Of a DNA stretch of 64,000 nucleotides, positions 26,458-36,547 are shown one piece after another (position 1 is the stretch's first letter; every line of letters begins with the position of its first letter). The translations under genes were made by a program, and so were the position numbers. The notes beneath the pieces were generated by a model, which saw nothing but the letters and a program-made list of their open reading frames with translations, ran no database searches and was not told where the DNA came from. The stretch comes from Helicobacter sp. 10-6591 (GTDB lineage: Bacteria; Campylobacterota; Campylobacteria; Campylobacterales; Helicobacteraceae), in assembly GCF_003288805.1 (NCBI RefSeq), contig NZ_NHYK01000005.1, positions 1 through 64,000 on the forward strand, read 5' to 3'.

Positions 26458-27402
26458 ATGAATGTGTTTTTCAAACAAGGTGGGTTTGTAAGTCGAGAGA
26501 GCTTTAACGGTGAGTTTGATTCTCATAAAACTATTCTTTGGATTGATCTTTTTGCGCCAAGTAGTATAGAAATAGATCACATCGCCAATACTTATAATCT
26601 TGATATTCCTACTAAAGAAGAACGTGAGGAGATTGAGCAATCTGCGCGTTACTGGGAGGATAGCAATAGTATCACTATCAATACTTATTTTCTTATCCGC
26701 GCAGGAAATGAGCTTGTCAATGAGACAGTAACATTTATCTTGCATAAAAATATTCTCTTTACTTTGCGTTATAGCGAGTTTAAGGTATTTGAGGAAATTG
26801 AAGCCATTGTGTTGGCAAGCCCTAAGAATTTTGAAAGTGGTTTTGATCTTATTGCCAAGATGTTTGAAGCAAGAGTAGAAAAAGATGCTGATTTACTAGA
26901 ATCTGCGGCCAAAGAAACTCGAATCCTGCGGAAAAATGTTTTTAACGAAAAAATCACCGACTATGAGCACACACTTGAGAGACTTTCAAATCTGCAAGAA
27001 CTCAATATGAGTGTGAGAGATTCTTTGTTTGACAAAAGACGGGCTATTACTGCGATATTAAAAAGCGATAAGGCAGATTCCCAAACCAAAAAAAACCTCA
27101 CTATCGTACTCAAAGATTTAAATTCTCTTGTGGAATTTACTGCAGTCAACATGAATGCACTTGATAATGTGCAAAATATTTTGACCAATCAAATCAATAT
27201 TGAGCAGAACAAAACAATCAAGCTCTTCACAGTCGTAACAGTAGCTATGATGCCCCCTACGCTAATTGGTACGATTTATGGGATGAATTTTGATGTCATG
27301 CCTGAAACGCATTGGGATTTTGGCTATCCTATAGTACTTGTGGTGATGGCACTATCGACACTTTTTCCCATTGTGTATTTCAAGAAAAAAGGTTGGTTGT
27401 AA
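26458..27402 (+). CDS. corA: CorA magnesium/cobalt transporter
   Basis: The 314-residue pentameric channel brings Mg2+ into the cell. The selectivity motif YGMNF is near residue 280 at the end of the first membrane helix, followed by the MPE loop and a second helix ending in KKKGWL. The N-terminal cytoplasmic domain is acidic and helical. It closely resembles H. pylori CorA in size and ends. An AAAGG ribosome site precedes the ATG. Confidence 0.94.
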   Translation: MNVFFKQGGFVSRESFNGEFDSHKTILWIDLFAPSSIEIDHIANTYNLDIPTKEEREEIEQSARYWEDSNSITINTYFLIRAGNELVNETVTFILHKNILFTLRYSEFKVFEEIEAIVLASPKNFESGFDLIAKMFEARVEKDADLLESAAKETRILRKNVFNEKITDYEHTLERLSNLQELNMSVRDSLFDKRRAITAILKSDKADSQTKKNLTIVLKDLNSLVEFTAVNMNALDNVQNILTNQINIEQNKTIKLFTVVTVAMMPPTLIGTIYGMNFDVMPETHWDFGYPIVLVVMALSTLFPIVYFKKKGWL

Positions 27403-27466
27403 TAAGCTAGGCTTATTACGAATCTTTTTTGGGACTCCACAAAGGGGGATTACACGAAGGGCGAAA

Positions 27467-28825
27467 ATGAATTTTTCTAAAACTGGATTTATCCTAGCAA
27501 CACTTGGTAGTTCTATTGGATTAGGTCATATCTGGAAATTCCCTTATACAGCAGGCATAAATGGTGGTGGGGCTTTCGTCCTGCTATATGTAGTTTTAGC
27601 CTGCTCTATTGGTGTGGCAATGCTCATAGCAGAAATGCTCATTGGACTTACTTCTCGCAAAAACGCGCTAGAGTGCTATCCTACTTTAGCATCACAGCAT
27701 GCACAAGCTAGTCCAAAGTACCAGCTCTTTGGGGTTGGTGTGTTTGTGGGTCCTATTGTCTTGTCATTTTATGCCATAGTACTTGGCTGGATTGTGTGTT
27801 ATTTGGGCTTGGCATTTATAGGCTATCCGCAAGATGTTTATGTTGCAAAGATACTTTTTATAAATTTGAGCACCCTCTCTTTTTGGATCCAAAGCCTTAG
27901 TTTTAGCCTCATATTGTTCTTGAGCGCATTTATCGTAGCCAAAGGCATCAAAAGAGGAATTGAAACTTGCAATATGGTTTTTATGCCATTGCTTTTTGCG
28001 ATTTTTTGCATCTTGCTTGTGTATTCTTACAGTATGCAAGAAGGCTTTAGCAAAAGCATCGCATTTTTATTCCGCTTTGAGATTGATAAGATTACCCCGC
28101 TTGTCTTTATGCAGGCTTTAGGACAAGTGTTTTTCTCGCTCTCTCTTGGGGTTGGGACTATCTTGACCTATGCGCGTTACTCACAAAATTCACAGAATCT
28201 CTTGAAAAGTTCGCTTTGGGTAGTGCTGAGTGGAATCATCATTTCACTTATTGCTGGGGTTATGATTTTTGCGTTCTTGTATGAATTTGGACAAAACCCC
28301 ACACAAGGTGCATCTCTTATGCTCCAAGCCCTTCCATTAGCTTTTGGCAAAATGAATGAGCAGATTGCTTATAGTGGTCAAATTGTGGGATTCTTCTTTT
28401 TCTTAGCAGTAATTTTTGCTGGCATTACCTCAGCAGTTTCACTTCTAGAACCCATCGTAGTGGTTTTGCAAGAAAAATACCATTTCACACAGGCAAAGGC
28501 TGTATGGATTGCGACATTGTGTATTTGGCTCATAGGCGAAATTGTCATTATAAGCTCTTTGGAATCTCTAGCACCAAGCTTTAGTCTTTTTGAACGCAGT
28601 CTGTTTGATAATCTCACATTTTTGAGCTCGGATTTATTGATGCCTATTGGCGGGCTTTTAGTTGTAGTATTTGTGGGTTACAAACTTAACAGAGGATTTT
28701 TGGAATCTGCCACAAGCTCTTTTTTTAGTAGATTCCAATTCCGCATTTGGCTTTTCCTTGTGCGATTTGTGATACCTGTAGTGATTATGGGGATTATCAT
28801 CTTTGGCGTCTTAAGTGTTTTCTAA
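27467..28825 (+). CDS. neurotransmitter:sodium symporter (NSS/SNF) family transporter
   Basis: The 452-residue membrane protein has about 11-12 transmembrane segments. The N-terminal motif GSSIGLGHIWKFPYTAGINGGGAF contains the glycine-rich sodium/substrate site of LeuT-like NSS transporters. Family members import amino acids with sodium; H. pylori has two similar genes side by side, here only one. The start at 27467 (AAGG upstream) gives the typical N-terminus; the open frame further upstream runs into corA. It overlaps the next gene by 11 nt. Confidence 0.88.
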   Translation: MNFSKTGFILATLGSSIGLGHIWKFPYTAGINGGGAFVLLYVVLACSIGVAMLIAEMLIGLTSRKNALECYPTLASQHAQASPKYQLFGVGVFVGPIVLSFYAIVLGWIVCYLGLAFIGYPQDVYVAKILFINLSTLSFWIQSLSFSLILFLSAFIVAKGIKRGIETCNMVFMPLLFAIFCILLVYSYSMQEGFSKSIAFLFRFEIDKITPLVFMQALGQVFFSLSLGVGTILTYARYSQNSQNLLKSSLWVVLSGIIISLIAGVMIFAFLYEFGQNPTQGASLMLQALPLAFGKMNEQIAYSGQIVGFFFFLAVIFAGITSAVSLLEPIVVVLQEKYHFTQAKAVWIATLCIWLIGEIVIISSLESLAPSFSLFERSLFDNLTFLSSDLLMPIGGLLVVVFVGYKLNRGFLESATSSFFSRFQFRIWLFLVRFVIPVVIMGIIIFGVLSVF

Positions 28826-29615
28826 CCACAAACTCCGAGAATTTTTAGATTCCCAATACACACTTTTTAATACCCAAGATGCACTCAACCCAGACAAGCC
28901 CGATCCTTTACTTATCGTGCATAGATTTAAAAATCACGAATGTTTAGCAGAGATTGCGCTTTTTTGCGCACTTCTTTCATATGGGAATGCGAAGCAGATT
29001 GTCAAATTCCTCTCCAAGTTTGATTTTAAAAGTCTCCAGCGTAATCAGCCCATATCTCTTGATACTAGGCTTTTTTATCGATTCCAAAGCGCACAGGATA
29101 TAGCTTATTTGCTTGAAATTTTGAGAATCTGCGCTCATAAAGGTGGTGTAAAAAAGGTCTTTGTACATGGATACAGCAATATCAACTTTACACCCTTTAG
29201 GATTTTAAATGGAATCTATCACAGCATGTACTATCTCTGGCAGATAGCACACAAAATAGGAGTACACAAAAGCACAGGATTGAAATTTGCACTTGGGGAG
29301 ATCCCTTCAAGATTCAAGCCCAAAGGACAGAGCGCACTGAAACGTTGGAATCTCTTTGCAAGATGGCTTGTGAGGAAAGATAATATCGATTTGGGATTAT
29401 GGAGCGAGATAGATTCAAGTGATTTGCTTATCCCGCTTGATACCCATAGCTTCCAAATAAGCAAGGCTCTTGGACTTTTAGAGCGCAATATTGCAGATTT
29501 ACAATCTGTATTGGAGCTAAGCGAAAGTCTTAAGGCCTTTGACTCACAAGATCCTATCAAATACGACTTTGCGCTTTATCGCATCGGACAGTTAGGTCTG
29601 CTTGAGGGGAGATAA
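28815..29615 (+). CDS. TIGR02757 (DUF2400) family protein
   Basis: The 266-residue protein matches the TIGR02757 family: FCALLSYGNAKQIVKFL near residue 60, the GQSALKRWNLFARWLVRKDNIDLGLW block near 175-200 and LLIPLDTHSFQIS near 205. The family is conserved but uncharacterised; parts resemble helix-hairpin-helix DNA glycosylases, which suggests nucleic acid binding (inference). The start is probably the GTG at 28815, inside the transporter gene. Its last 24 bases overlap the 3' end of the convergent glycosyltransferase gene. Confidence 0.78.
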   Translation: MFSNHKLREFLDSQYTLFNTQDALNPDKPDPLLIVHRFKNHECLAEIALFCALLSYGNAKQIVKFLSKFDFKSLQRNQPISLDTRLFYRFQSAQDIAYLLEILRICAHKGGVKKVFVHGYSNINFTPFRILNGIYHSMYYLWQIAHKIGVHKSTGLKFALGEIPSRFKPKGQSALKRWNLFARWLVRKDNIDLGLWSEIDSSDLLIPLDTHSFQISKALGLLERNIADLQSVLELSESLKAFDSQDPIKYDFALYRIGQLGLLEGR

Positions 29616-30734
29616 AGGATTTTTAGGGCTTGGTATTTTATTACACGCAAAAAGTCCCAGCCATCGGCTTAATATGGCTTCTTTGCTAAATTTTTGGCCT
29701 ATGATTTGCTTTGCATATGCGCCAAAATCTGCTCTTTTTTGCTCATCGCTCATGAGAATCTTAAGCTTAGAAGCAAAGTCTTGGAGATTACCATCGGCTA
29801 TCAAAAACCCGCTTTTGGCATGCTCGATAATATCACTTGGCCCAGTGCTGATATCAAATGCAACAATTGGCAGTCCATATGAGCTTGATTCTAAAAGTAC
29901 CATAGGAAAGCCCTCGATATAGCTGCTCATAACAAACACACTCGCACTCAAATATTCTTGCTCTATATTTTTTGTGAAAGATCTTAAGAAGACGCAATCT
30001 TGTAAGCCAAGCTCAATGATTTTTGATTGGATTTCTGCTTGCATTTGGCCATTGCCTACGATTCTTAGTTGCCATTGTTGGAATTCCTGAGCAAATGCTT
30101 TGTCATTCTTTAAAAGATTCCATATCTCAAGCAATCGCAAGAAGCCTTTATCATGGCATAACCTACCAACAGCTAAGACTACTTTTTGGCTTGTGTCTGT
30201 GGATTTGCTAGGGAGAGATGGGATAAAGTTGGGGATACAAGCTACATTTTTAAAAAACTTGCTTGCTTGCTGCTTTTGGGAATCTGTGAGAGTGATAACC
30301 CAATCAAAAGAGCGATTGCGAGCATTAAAATGCTTCATGCTTAGGTGTAACACCTTGATATATAGAGTATGTTTGGAGCGAAAAAACGGAGCAAATGTCC
30401 AGTCATTAGTAATCATCACATCATAATCCCTATACATTTTGCATACTTTGTAGGAGATGGCAAGTCTTTGGAAATTTTTGAAATAGATTTTTTTCAAAAA
30501 ATTACCCATAAAGCGCTCTTTGAACTTATACTCTGGAAGAGTATAAAGAAAATGGAGCTCTACCTCATCTCTTAATGTATAAGGGAGCTTATCTCTTGGC
30601 AACGCTCCATTATAAAAACTTATCACTGCTACTTCGTATCCATAGCCAACCAGAGCATTTGCAAGATTTACTACTACCCGTTCCACGCCTCCTGTAGTAG
30701 TTATATCACTGATAGTTAGGATGATTTTTGGCAT
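29592..30734 (-). CDS. family 4 glycosyltransferase
   Basis: The 380-residue GT-B enzyme shows the GT4 pattern. The N-terminal TTTGGVERVVVNLANAL binds the acceptor side. The C-terminal domain has LAVGRLCHDKGF and the nucleotide-sugar motif EGFPMVLLESSSYGLP (E-x7-E). GPSDII and the overall form resemble amylovoran or O-antigen transferases. It probably adds a sugar to LOS, flagellin or another surface glycan; donor and acceptor are unknown. The frame is open 53 codons further upstream, but GGAG is spaced six bases from the ATG at 30734 and the domain starts there. Confidence 0.83.
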   Translation of the reverse strand: MPKIILTISDITTTGGVERVVVNLANALVGYGYEVAVISFYNGALPRDKLPYTLRDEVELHFLYTLPEYKFKERFMGNFLKKIYFKNFQRLAISYKVCKMYRDYDVMITNDWTFAPFFRSKHTLYIKVLHLSMKHFNARNRSFDWVITLTDSQKQQASKFFKNVACIPNFIPSLPSKSTDTSQKVVLAVGRLCHDKGFLRLLEIWNLLKNDKAFAQEFQQWQLRIVGNGQMQAEIQSKIIELGLQDCVFLRSFTKNIEQEYLSASVFVMSSYIEGFPMVLLESSSYGLPIVAFDISTGPSDIIEHAKSGFLIADGNLQDFASKLKILMSDEQKRADFGAYAKQIIGQKFSKEAILSRWLGLFACNKIPSPKNPLSPLKQT

Positions 30735-30823
30735 GATGTGCTCCACAATGTATTTGTCAAGTATAACAAATCTCCTTGAAAGCTCCTCTTTGGGAGCATT
30801 TAGAACTTTAAGCTTAAATGCAC

Positions 30824-30829
30824 TACAAT
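30824..30829 (+). promoter_or_regulatory. candidate -10 box of the nusA operon
   Basis: CACTACAATCA contains TACAAT about 88 bp ahead of the nusA ATG. A small hairpin GCTCC/GGAGC at 30782-30797 lies just upstream, in the gap divergent from the glycosyltransferase. Confidence 0.35.
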
Positions 30830-30916
30830 CACTCCCTCTCAAAAAGGCTACATAAAGATTTCCTACATTGACTGAGTAATCCCCACAAGCCACTCATATC
30901 TTAAGGAGTAAAAAAT

Positions 30917-32101
30917 ATGGAGAAAATTCTTGATATTGTTGATTTGATAGCTTACGAAAAGGGCATAGAGCCAGATGTTGTCTATAACATAGTGCGTGAA
31001 AACATTATTCGTGTAGCAAAAGAGGAGATAAACCAAGATTATGATTTTTTTGTAGAAAAAGATACAAAAATGCGTTCTCTTCGACTCTTTTATAAAGTTT
31101 TAGTTTGTGCTGATGACGACGAAAGACTACAAGAGGGGAGTCCCAACTTTGTCCCATTCTCGCAAGTACAAGAAAATGGCGATGTGCAAGTTGGCGATAG
31201 TTTGGAATATGAGATCGCACTAGATTCTATGAAACGAGGAGCAATCAATAAGCTTTTTTTGAATCTGGAAGTAGGATTGCAGCGACAGATTGAAGACCAG
31301 CTCTTAGAAAGCCTCAATGCAAAACTACACCATATTGTAGCGGGTGTTGTCGTGGGCGTGGATAAAGAAGAAAATACCTTTGTAGAGATTAGCGGTATCC
31401 GTGCGATTTTAGCCAAAAAGCATCGTATCAAAGGAGAGAGTTTTAAGGTAGGGCAGACAATCCGCGCACTTTTAAAGTTTGTAGGTTTCAAGCGAGGTGA
31501 AATCCATTTAGAGCTATCTCGCACTGCAGTAAAGTTTTTAGAAGAGCTTTTGGCACTTGAAGTTCCCGAATTAAAAGATGAGGAAATCATCATTTATAAA
31601 AGCGCCAGAATCCCCGGTGATAGAGCAAAAATCGCAGTCTATACCACCAATGCCAGAATCGACCCCATTGGCTGCTGTGTGGGTGTTAAAGGCGTGCGTA
31701 TCAATGCCGTAAGTAGCGAGCTACATGGTGAAAATATCGATTGCATCGAATACACTCAAAATAGAGAAATGTTTATCGCACGCGCACTTGCCCCCGCACA
31801 AGTGCTAAGTGTCAAAATCCAAAAAGCCCAAAAAGATATAGACATGCAAAGCATTGAAAAAATTTCAGAATCTAAAGAAAACAAAGTATCAAAAGATAAG
31901 GCAATCGTGCAAATTAAGAGTGATCAAAAAAGCAAGGCTATTGGCAAAAGCGGGATTAATGTTCGCTTGGCAGGTATGCTTTGTGATTGCGAGATTGAAC
32001 TACAAGAAGTAGGTGAGAGTGCGCCACAAGATATGCCAGCACAAAGCGAGCAAGCGCAAAAAGTAGGGATTGACGCGTTGCAGTCGCTATTTAAAAACTA
32101 A
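30917..32101 (+). CDS. nusA: transcription termination/antitermination factor NusA
   Basis: The 394-residue protein binds RNA polymerase and nascent RNA. The N-terminal polymerase-binding domain covers about residues 1-125, S1 about 130-195 and KH1 about 225-290 (IPGDRAKIAVY, GCCVGVKGVRI). KH2 near 330-370 has IGKSGINVRLAGML. The C-terminal acidic repeats of E. coli NusA are absent, as in related species. AAGGAG precedes the ATG. The aminotransferase and miaA genes follow in the same direction at 19 and 44 bp. Confidence 0.95.
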   Translation: MEKILDIVDLIAYEKGIEPDVVYNIVRENIIRVAKEEINQDYDFFVEKDTKMRSLRLFYKVLVCADDDERLQEGSPNFVPFSQVQENGDVQVGDSLEYEIALDSMKRGAINKLFLNLEVGLQRQIEDQLLESLNAKLHHIVAGVVVGVDKEENTFVEISGIRAILAKKHRIKGESFKVGQTIRALLKFVGFKRGEIHLELSRTAVKFLEELLALEVPELKDEEIIIYKSARIPGDRAKIAVYTTNARIDPIGCCVGVKGVRINAVSSELHGENIDCIEYTQNREMFIARALAPAQVLSVKIQKAQKDIDMQSIEKISESKENKVSKDKAIVQIKSDQKSKAIGKSGINVRLAGMLCDCEIELQEVGESAPQDMPAQSEQAQKVGIDALQSLFKN

Positions 32102-32120
32102 GCTACAAAAAGGAAAAAAC

Positions 32121-33239
32121 ATGCTACTTTTCACCCCCGGACCAACACCCATTCCAGAATCTATCCGCGTAGCGATGAGCGTGCCTACCCTGCACCATCG
32201 CACGCCAGAGTTTGAGGCGATTTTTGCGCGCGTCAGAGAAGAGCTAAAAGCACTCCTTAAAATGCCAGAAGTCCTTATGCTAGCAAGTAGTGGAAGTGGT
32301 GCAATGGAGGCTTGTGTGAGGACATTCACGCGTAAAAAAATGCTAAGTGTGAATTGTGGCAAATTTGGCGAGCGCTTTGGCAAAATCGCGCAAAGCTACA
32401 ACATTCCTTATGTCGAGATAAAGCATCAGTGGGATACACCTGCAAGTGAGCAAGAGATTTTGCAAGCTTTTCAAAATGATAGCGAGCTAGATTGTCTTTG
32501 TGTGCAAATGTGTGAATCTGCGGGCGGTTTGCGCCATCCAGTAGAAGAAATCGCAAAAGCGCTAAAAAGCTATAATCCTGAAATTATGGTCGTGGTGGAT
32601 TCTATCACGGCTATGGGCGTTGAGCCCATTGACACGACGCATATTGACGCGCTTATTGGCGGCTCGCAAAAGGCATTTATGCTTCCGCCGGGCTTAAGCA
32701 TTATTGGGCTTTCAGATTCTGCACTCAAAGTGCTTGAATCACATAGCACAGGCTTTTATTTCAATCTTAAAACTGAGCTAAAAAATCAAATTAAAAACAC
32801 CACCGCTTGGACTGCGCCAACGACTATCATTCAAGGGCTTGATAAGTATTTTTCGCTTGTGAAAGAATATGGCGGGATTGGAACAATCTACAAACTTACG
32901 CTTGCGCGCGCCCTTGCTACAAATGAGGCATTAAGAGCGCTAGGGCTTAAAATCTATCCAAAAAGCCCAGCGCTAGCAATGAGTGCGATTTATGATGAAA
33001 AGCACGCCAAAGATTTGCGTAAGATTCTGAAAAACGACTTTGGTATAAACGCTGCTGGCGGGCAGGATCACTTGAAAGATTCTCTTGTGCGTTTTAACCA
33101 TATGGGGCTTATACCACTCCATGAAAGTGCTTGGGTGCTCAATGGCGTAGAGCTAGCCTTACAAAAGCTAGGAATCCGCAAGTTTGATGGGCTTGGCAAT
33201 AATGTGTTTATTAAAAAATATTACGAATTGCTAGGATAG
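32121..33239 (+). CDS. class V aminotransferase (serine/alanine-glyoxylate type)
   Basis: The 372-residue PLP enzyme starts with LLFTPGPTPIPESIRVAM, the family hallmark. It has GGSQKAFMLPPGLS with the PLP lysine near residue 190 and VVVDSITAMGVEP before it. The pattern fits the AGT/SPT branch, which includes serine-pyruvate and phosphonate aminotransferases; H. pylori has a similar protein of unassigned substrate. The ATG follows AAAAAGGA. It sits between nusA and miaA, so it is co-transcribed with genes for RNA metabolism without an obvious pathway link. Confidence 0.83.
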   Translation: MLLFTPGPTPIPESIRVAMSVPTLHHRTPEFEAIFARVREELKALLKMPEVLMLASSGSGAMEACVRTFTRKKMLSVNCGKFGERFGKIAQSYNIPYVEIKHQWDTPASEQEILQAFQNDSELDCLCVQMCESAGGLRHPVEEIAKALKSYNPEIMVVVDSITAMGVEPIDTTHIDALIGGSQKAFMLPPGLSIIGLSDSALKVLESHSTGFYFNLKTELKNQIKNTTAWTAPTTIIQGLDKYFSLVKEYGGIGTIYKLTLARALATNEALRALGLKIYPKSPALAMSAIYDEKHAKDLRKILKNDFGINAAGGQDHLKDSLVRFNHMGLIPLHESAWVLNGVELALQKLGIRKFDGLGNNVFIKKYYELLG

Positions 33240-33283
33240 TTTTTGCAAAACACGCAATACAAAAGATTGTCACATGCAAAAAA

Positions 33284-34291
33284 ATGGGCGCAAAAGATTC
33301 TCATTTCCCAAAAATAATCGCACTTCTTGGCGCGAGTGGTAGCGGAAAAAGTGCCTTAGCGCTTGAATTAGCAAAGGCGCATGATGGTGCGATTTTCTCA
33401 CTTGATTCCCTAAGCGTTTATAAATATATCAATATCGCTTCTGCAAAGCCTACAAGAGCGGAATTACAGGAAGTTAAGCATTATGCAATTGATATGCTAG
33501 AGCCAGATTTACCCTGCAATGCTATGACTTTTTGGAATCTACTCACAAGCGCATTTGATGAGACGCGTGTGCTGGGCAAAAAGGTGCTTTTTATCGTTGG
33601 TGGTAGTAGCTTTTATCTAAAAAGTATGCTTGAAGGCTTAAGTCCGCAACCCCAAATAAATGCGCATTCACGCATGCAAGTGCAAGAAAAAATACGCGCG
33701 CTAAATGCGCCTTATGAGTTTTTGGCGCGTATTGATAGTGAATTTGCGCTTACAATCAAGCCAAATGATACCTATCGCTTGCAAAAGGCTCTAGAAATTT
33801 ATTTTGCGACAAACCTACCCCCAAGCGTGTATTTTAGGGCAAATCCAAAGCAAAAACACCCGCTTTTAGTAAATCTTTCACTTTTTGTGCTTACACTTCC
33901 ACGTGATGAGATTATTAAGCGCATAAAGGCGCGCACGCAAAAAATGCTAGATTCTGGCTTGCTTGAAGAAGTTGCATTTTTAGCGCAAAATTATCCGCTA
34001 GATTCCCAATCTTTGCGTGCTATTGGGATTAAAGAATGTTTAGAGTTTTTAGGCTACCAAAACGTGCAAAATGCGAAAAATTTGCAAAATATGCCAAATC
34101 CCAAAAATGTGCAATTCTTACAAGATTTTCAAAAAAGCCCTAAGAATCTCCAAGATTTATGCGCGCTTATTGCTACGCACACTTCCCAGCTAGCCAAACG
34201 ACAAAGCACTTTTAACCGCACGCAGTTTAGGGATGCATATTTTGGCGATGCCACGCAAATTGCCAAAGAAATTACGCAGATTTTTAAATAA
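33284..34291 (+). CDS. miaA: tRNA dimethylallyltransferase MiaA with an unusual C-terminal insert
   Basis: The 335-residue enzyme adds the dimethylallyl group to A37 of tRNAs reading UNN codons. The P-loop GASGSGKS is near residues 17-24, FSLDSLSVYKYINIASAKPT follows, and VGGSSFYLKSMLEGL is near residue 105. The C-terminal part IGIKECLEFLGYQ is followed by about 33 residues rich in Asn, Gln and Lys with repeated QN/NLQ/PKN elements (about residues 256-288). The conserved ending TSQLAKRQSTFNRTQF then resumes. This low-complexity insert is not part of ordinary MiaA. It probably loops out of the helical region without blocking activity (inference). Confidence 0.9.
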   Translation: MGAKDSHFPKIIALLGASGSGKSALALELAKAHDGAIFSLDSLSVYKYINIASAKPTRAELQEVKHYAIDMLEPDLPCNAMTFWNLLTSAFDETRVLGKKVLFIVGGSSFYLKSMLEGLSPQPQINAHSRMQVQEKIRALNAPYEFLARIDSEFALTIKPNDTYRLQKALEIYFATNLPPSVYFRANPKQKHPLLVNLSLFVLTLPRDEIIKRIKARTQKMLDSGLLEEVAFLAQNYPLDSQSLRAIGIKECLEFLGYQNVQNAKNLQNMPNPKNVQFLQDFQKSPKNLQDLCALIATHTSQLAKRQSTFNRTQFRDAYFGDATQIAKEITQIFK

Positions 34292-34609
34292 CTACATTAA
34301 AAAGGAGTAAAAATGCAAGACAAAGTTTTTCTAAGAGAGCTTAAGGAAGAGCAAATAAAAAAGCTAAAGCAAAGACAAGAGGATAAAATCCTAGAAAAAG
34401 AAAATGCTGATTTTTTGATAAAACTCATACAAAATGCAGAATCCAAAGAAGATGTGTTAAAGCTATCCGCCCTAGGAATGAGTCTAAAACGTACGGGTTT
34501 TCACTTTGATGTGCGATTAGAAAAGAGTGATGGGACGATAAAGTATTTTGTGAAAAATGAAAAACTAAGCTTTGAACCTTTAAGTGAAGCAGAATCCACA
34601 AAAGAAAGC

Positions 34610-34676
34610 GATTCTAAGATTTTAGATGAGAAATGTGGGCTACAAGAAAAAGCACAAGTGGATAAGGCGGAAGCAG
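34610..34676 (+). repeat. copy A of an in-frame coding repeat in mod
   Basis: This encodes [22 protein letters not shown]. The same text recurs 1.2 kb downstream in the same gene (35802-35983) with few changes. It is the longest form and contains both the DEKCG and the VDKAEA parts. Confidence 0.75.
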
Positions 34677-35709
34677 TTGAGATGAGAAAACAAGGCGAAG
34701 CCGAAGTTTCTTTAGTAAATGCAACGCTAGAGCAAAAGATAACGCATACACTCATTATCGGCGACAACTACCCTGCTCTTTTAAACCTACTTATAAACTA
34801 TAAAAGAAAGGTAAAGGTTATCTACATAGACCCGCCTTATGGTAAAGATGATTTAGGGGAGTTTGCTAAGACCAACTATGACAACGCCATAACACGCGAT
34901 AATCTTCTCTCAATGCTCTATCCGCGTTTGCAACTAGCCAAGCAACTTTTATGCGATGATGGCGTGATATTTTGTAGTATAGATGATAGGAATCAAGCCT
35001 ATGTCAAAGGACTTTTTGATGAAGTCTTTGGGGAAGGGAATTTTGTAGGGGATTTTATCCGCAAGACAAAAAGCACGACAAACGATGCAAAAACAGGCTT
35101 AAACTATCAACACGAATTTTTACTTTGCTATGCAAAGGATAGGGCAAATATAAATTTGTTGGGGGGAGAAAAAGATTTGAGCGGATATAAAAACCCCGAT
35201 AATGACCCTAATGGCAGATGGGTCAGCGATAACCCATCTGCCAAAAGTGGCGATATGAAAACGGGCTATTTTGCCGTGAAAAATCCCTACACAGGCAAGG
35301 AGGATTATCCACCAAAAGGAATGTTTTGGCGATTTTCTCAAAATACAATACAAAAGCACATTGATGAAGGGCGAATTTGCTTTAAAAAAGAGCATAAAGA
35401 CAATGAAAGGGGCTTTATTTATAAACGCTATTTGAAAGATTTGCAAACAGAGCAAAGGACTTTTGATAGCCTAAAATTTGTAGATAATGCTTATATGAAT
35501 CAAGTGGCTACAAAGGAAGCAAAAGATATAGGATTTGTAGAAAACTTTGCCTATCCTAAACCTATACATTTTATAAAAGAGATTCTAAGACACGCTACAA
35601 CAAACCCTAGTGATTATGTGGATTTACAAGTAGATTCTATGGATTGCCACGAGTTTGCTAATGCAAAATCTCACAATGACAAAGGAGCTTATACCAACGC
35701 CACAACTAC

Positions 35710-35721
35710 GGGGGGGGGGGG
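35710..35721 (+). repeat. G12 phase-variation tract in mod
   Basis: Twelve G split the methyltransferase into two frames. Loss of one base or gain of two restores a 746-codon reading frame, which I checked by translating across the tract. Confidence 0.9.
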
Positions 35722-35801
35722 CAAACTCGCCGCATAGCCTAGAATCTAAAAAGGTGGATTCTACCGACATAGATTTTAAAGCAGAAATTACAAGCAATAA
35801 T

Positions 35802-35983
35802 GATTCTAAGATTTTGCAAGGAAAAGAACAAGTAGATAAGGCGGAAGCAGAATCTACAAGCCAAGACGATTCTAAGATTTTGCAAGAAAAAGCACAAGTA
35901 GATAAGGCAGAAGCAGAATCTACAAGCAAATGGCATTCTAGTATTTTGGATGAGAAATGTGGGTTGCAAGAAAAAGTGCAAGG
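35802..35983 (+). repeat. tandem copies B, C and D of the coding repeat in mod
   Basis: Units begin at 35802, 35868 and 35934, a period of 66 bp. B and C encode DSKILQ(G/E)K(E/A)[12 protein letters not shown] encodes [15 protein letters not shown] and stops early. B and C lack the DEKCG part that A and D keep. All are in frame with the downstream Mod reading frame. Confidence 0.75.
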
Positions 35984-36547
35984 GAGTTACCTAAAGGGTA
36001 ATGACCGCCGCACTTTTTCGTCGCTCCCGCATTTATCGCCAAAAGACGAATGCCAAGAAATTATCTTAGACTTTTTTGCTGGCTCCGGCACCACCGCCCA
36101 CGCCGTAATGGAACTCAACCGCGAAGATGGCGGAAACCGCAAGGCTATCTTAGTAACCAATAATGAAAAAACAGAGCTAAACCCCAATGGCATAGCTTAT
36201 GATGTAACCACAAAGCGACTAAAACGCATAATGAGTGGAGAGTGTTATGATGGAGATAAGGGCTTTAAATGGCTTGAGAAAAACACGCCCTATGGCGATG
36301 GGCTAGAAGTGCTAGATATAGAAGAATCTCCAAGTGATATGGATACTAGTATTTTTGACAAAATTGATGAAAGGCTTTATGGGCTAGACTTTACAGATTC
36401 TAAGCAAGAAAAGATTAAGTGGGTGTGTGAGAACTTTGAAAGCACTTGCAAGAGTTTAGAATCCAAACAAGATTCTTCGGCTTTTTCAAAGGCTCACAAA
36501 GAGAGTATTTTACACACTGACAATGGGGATTCTACAAAGGAGGACAA

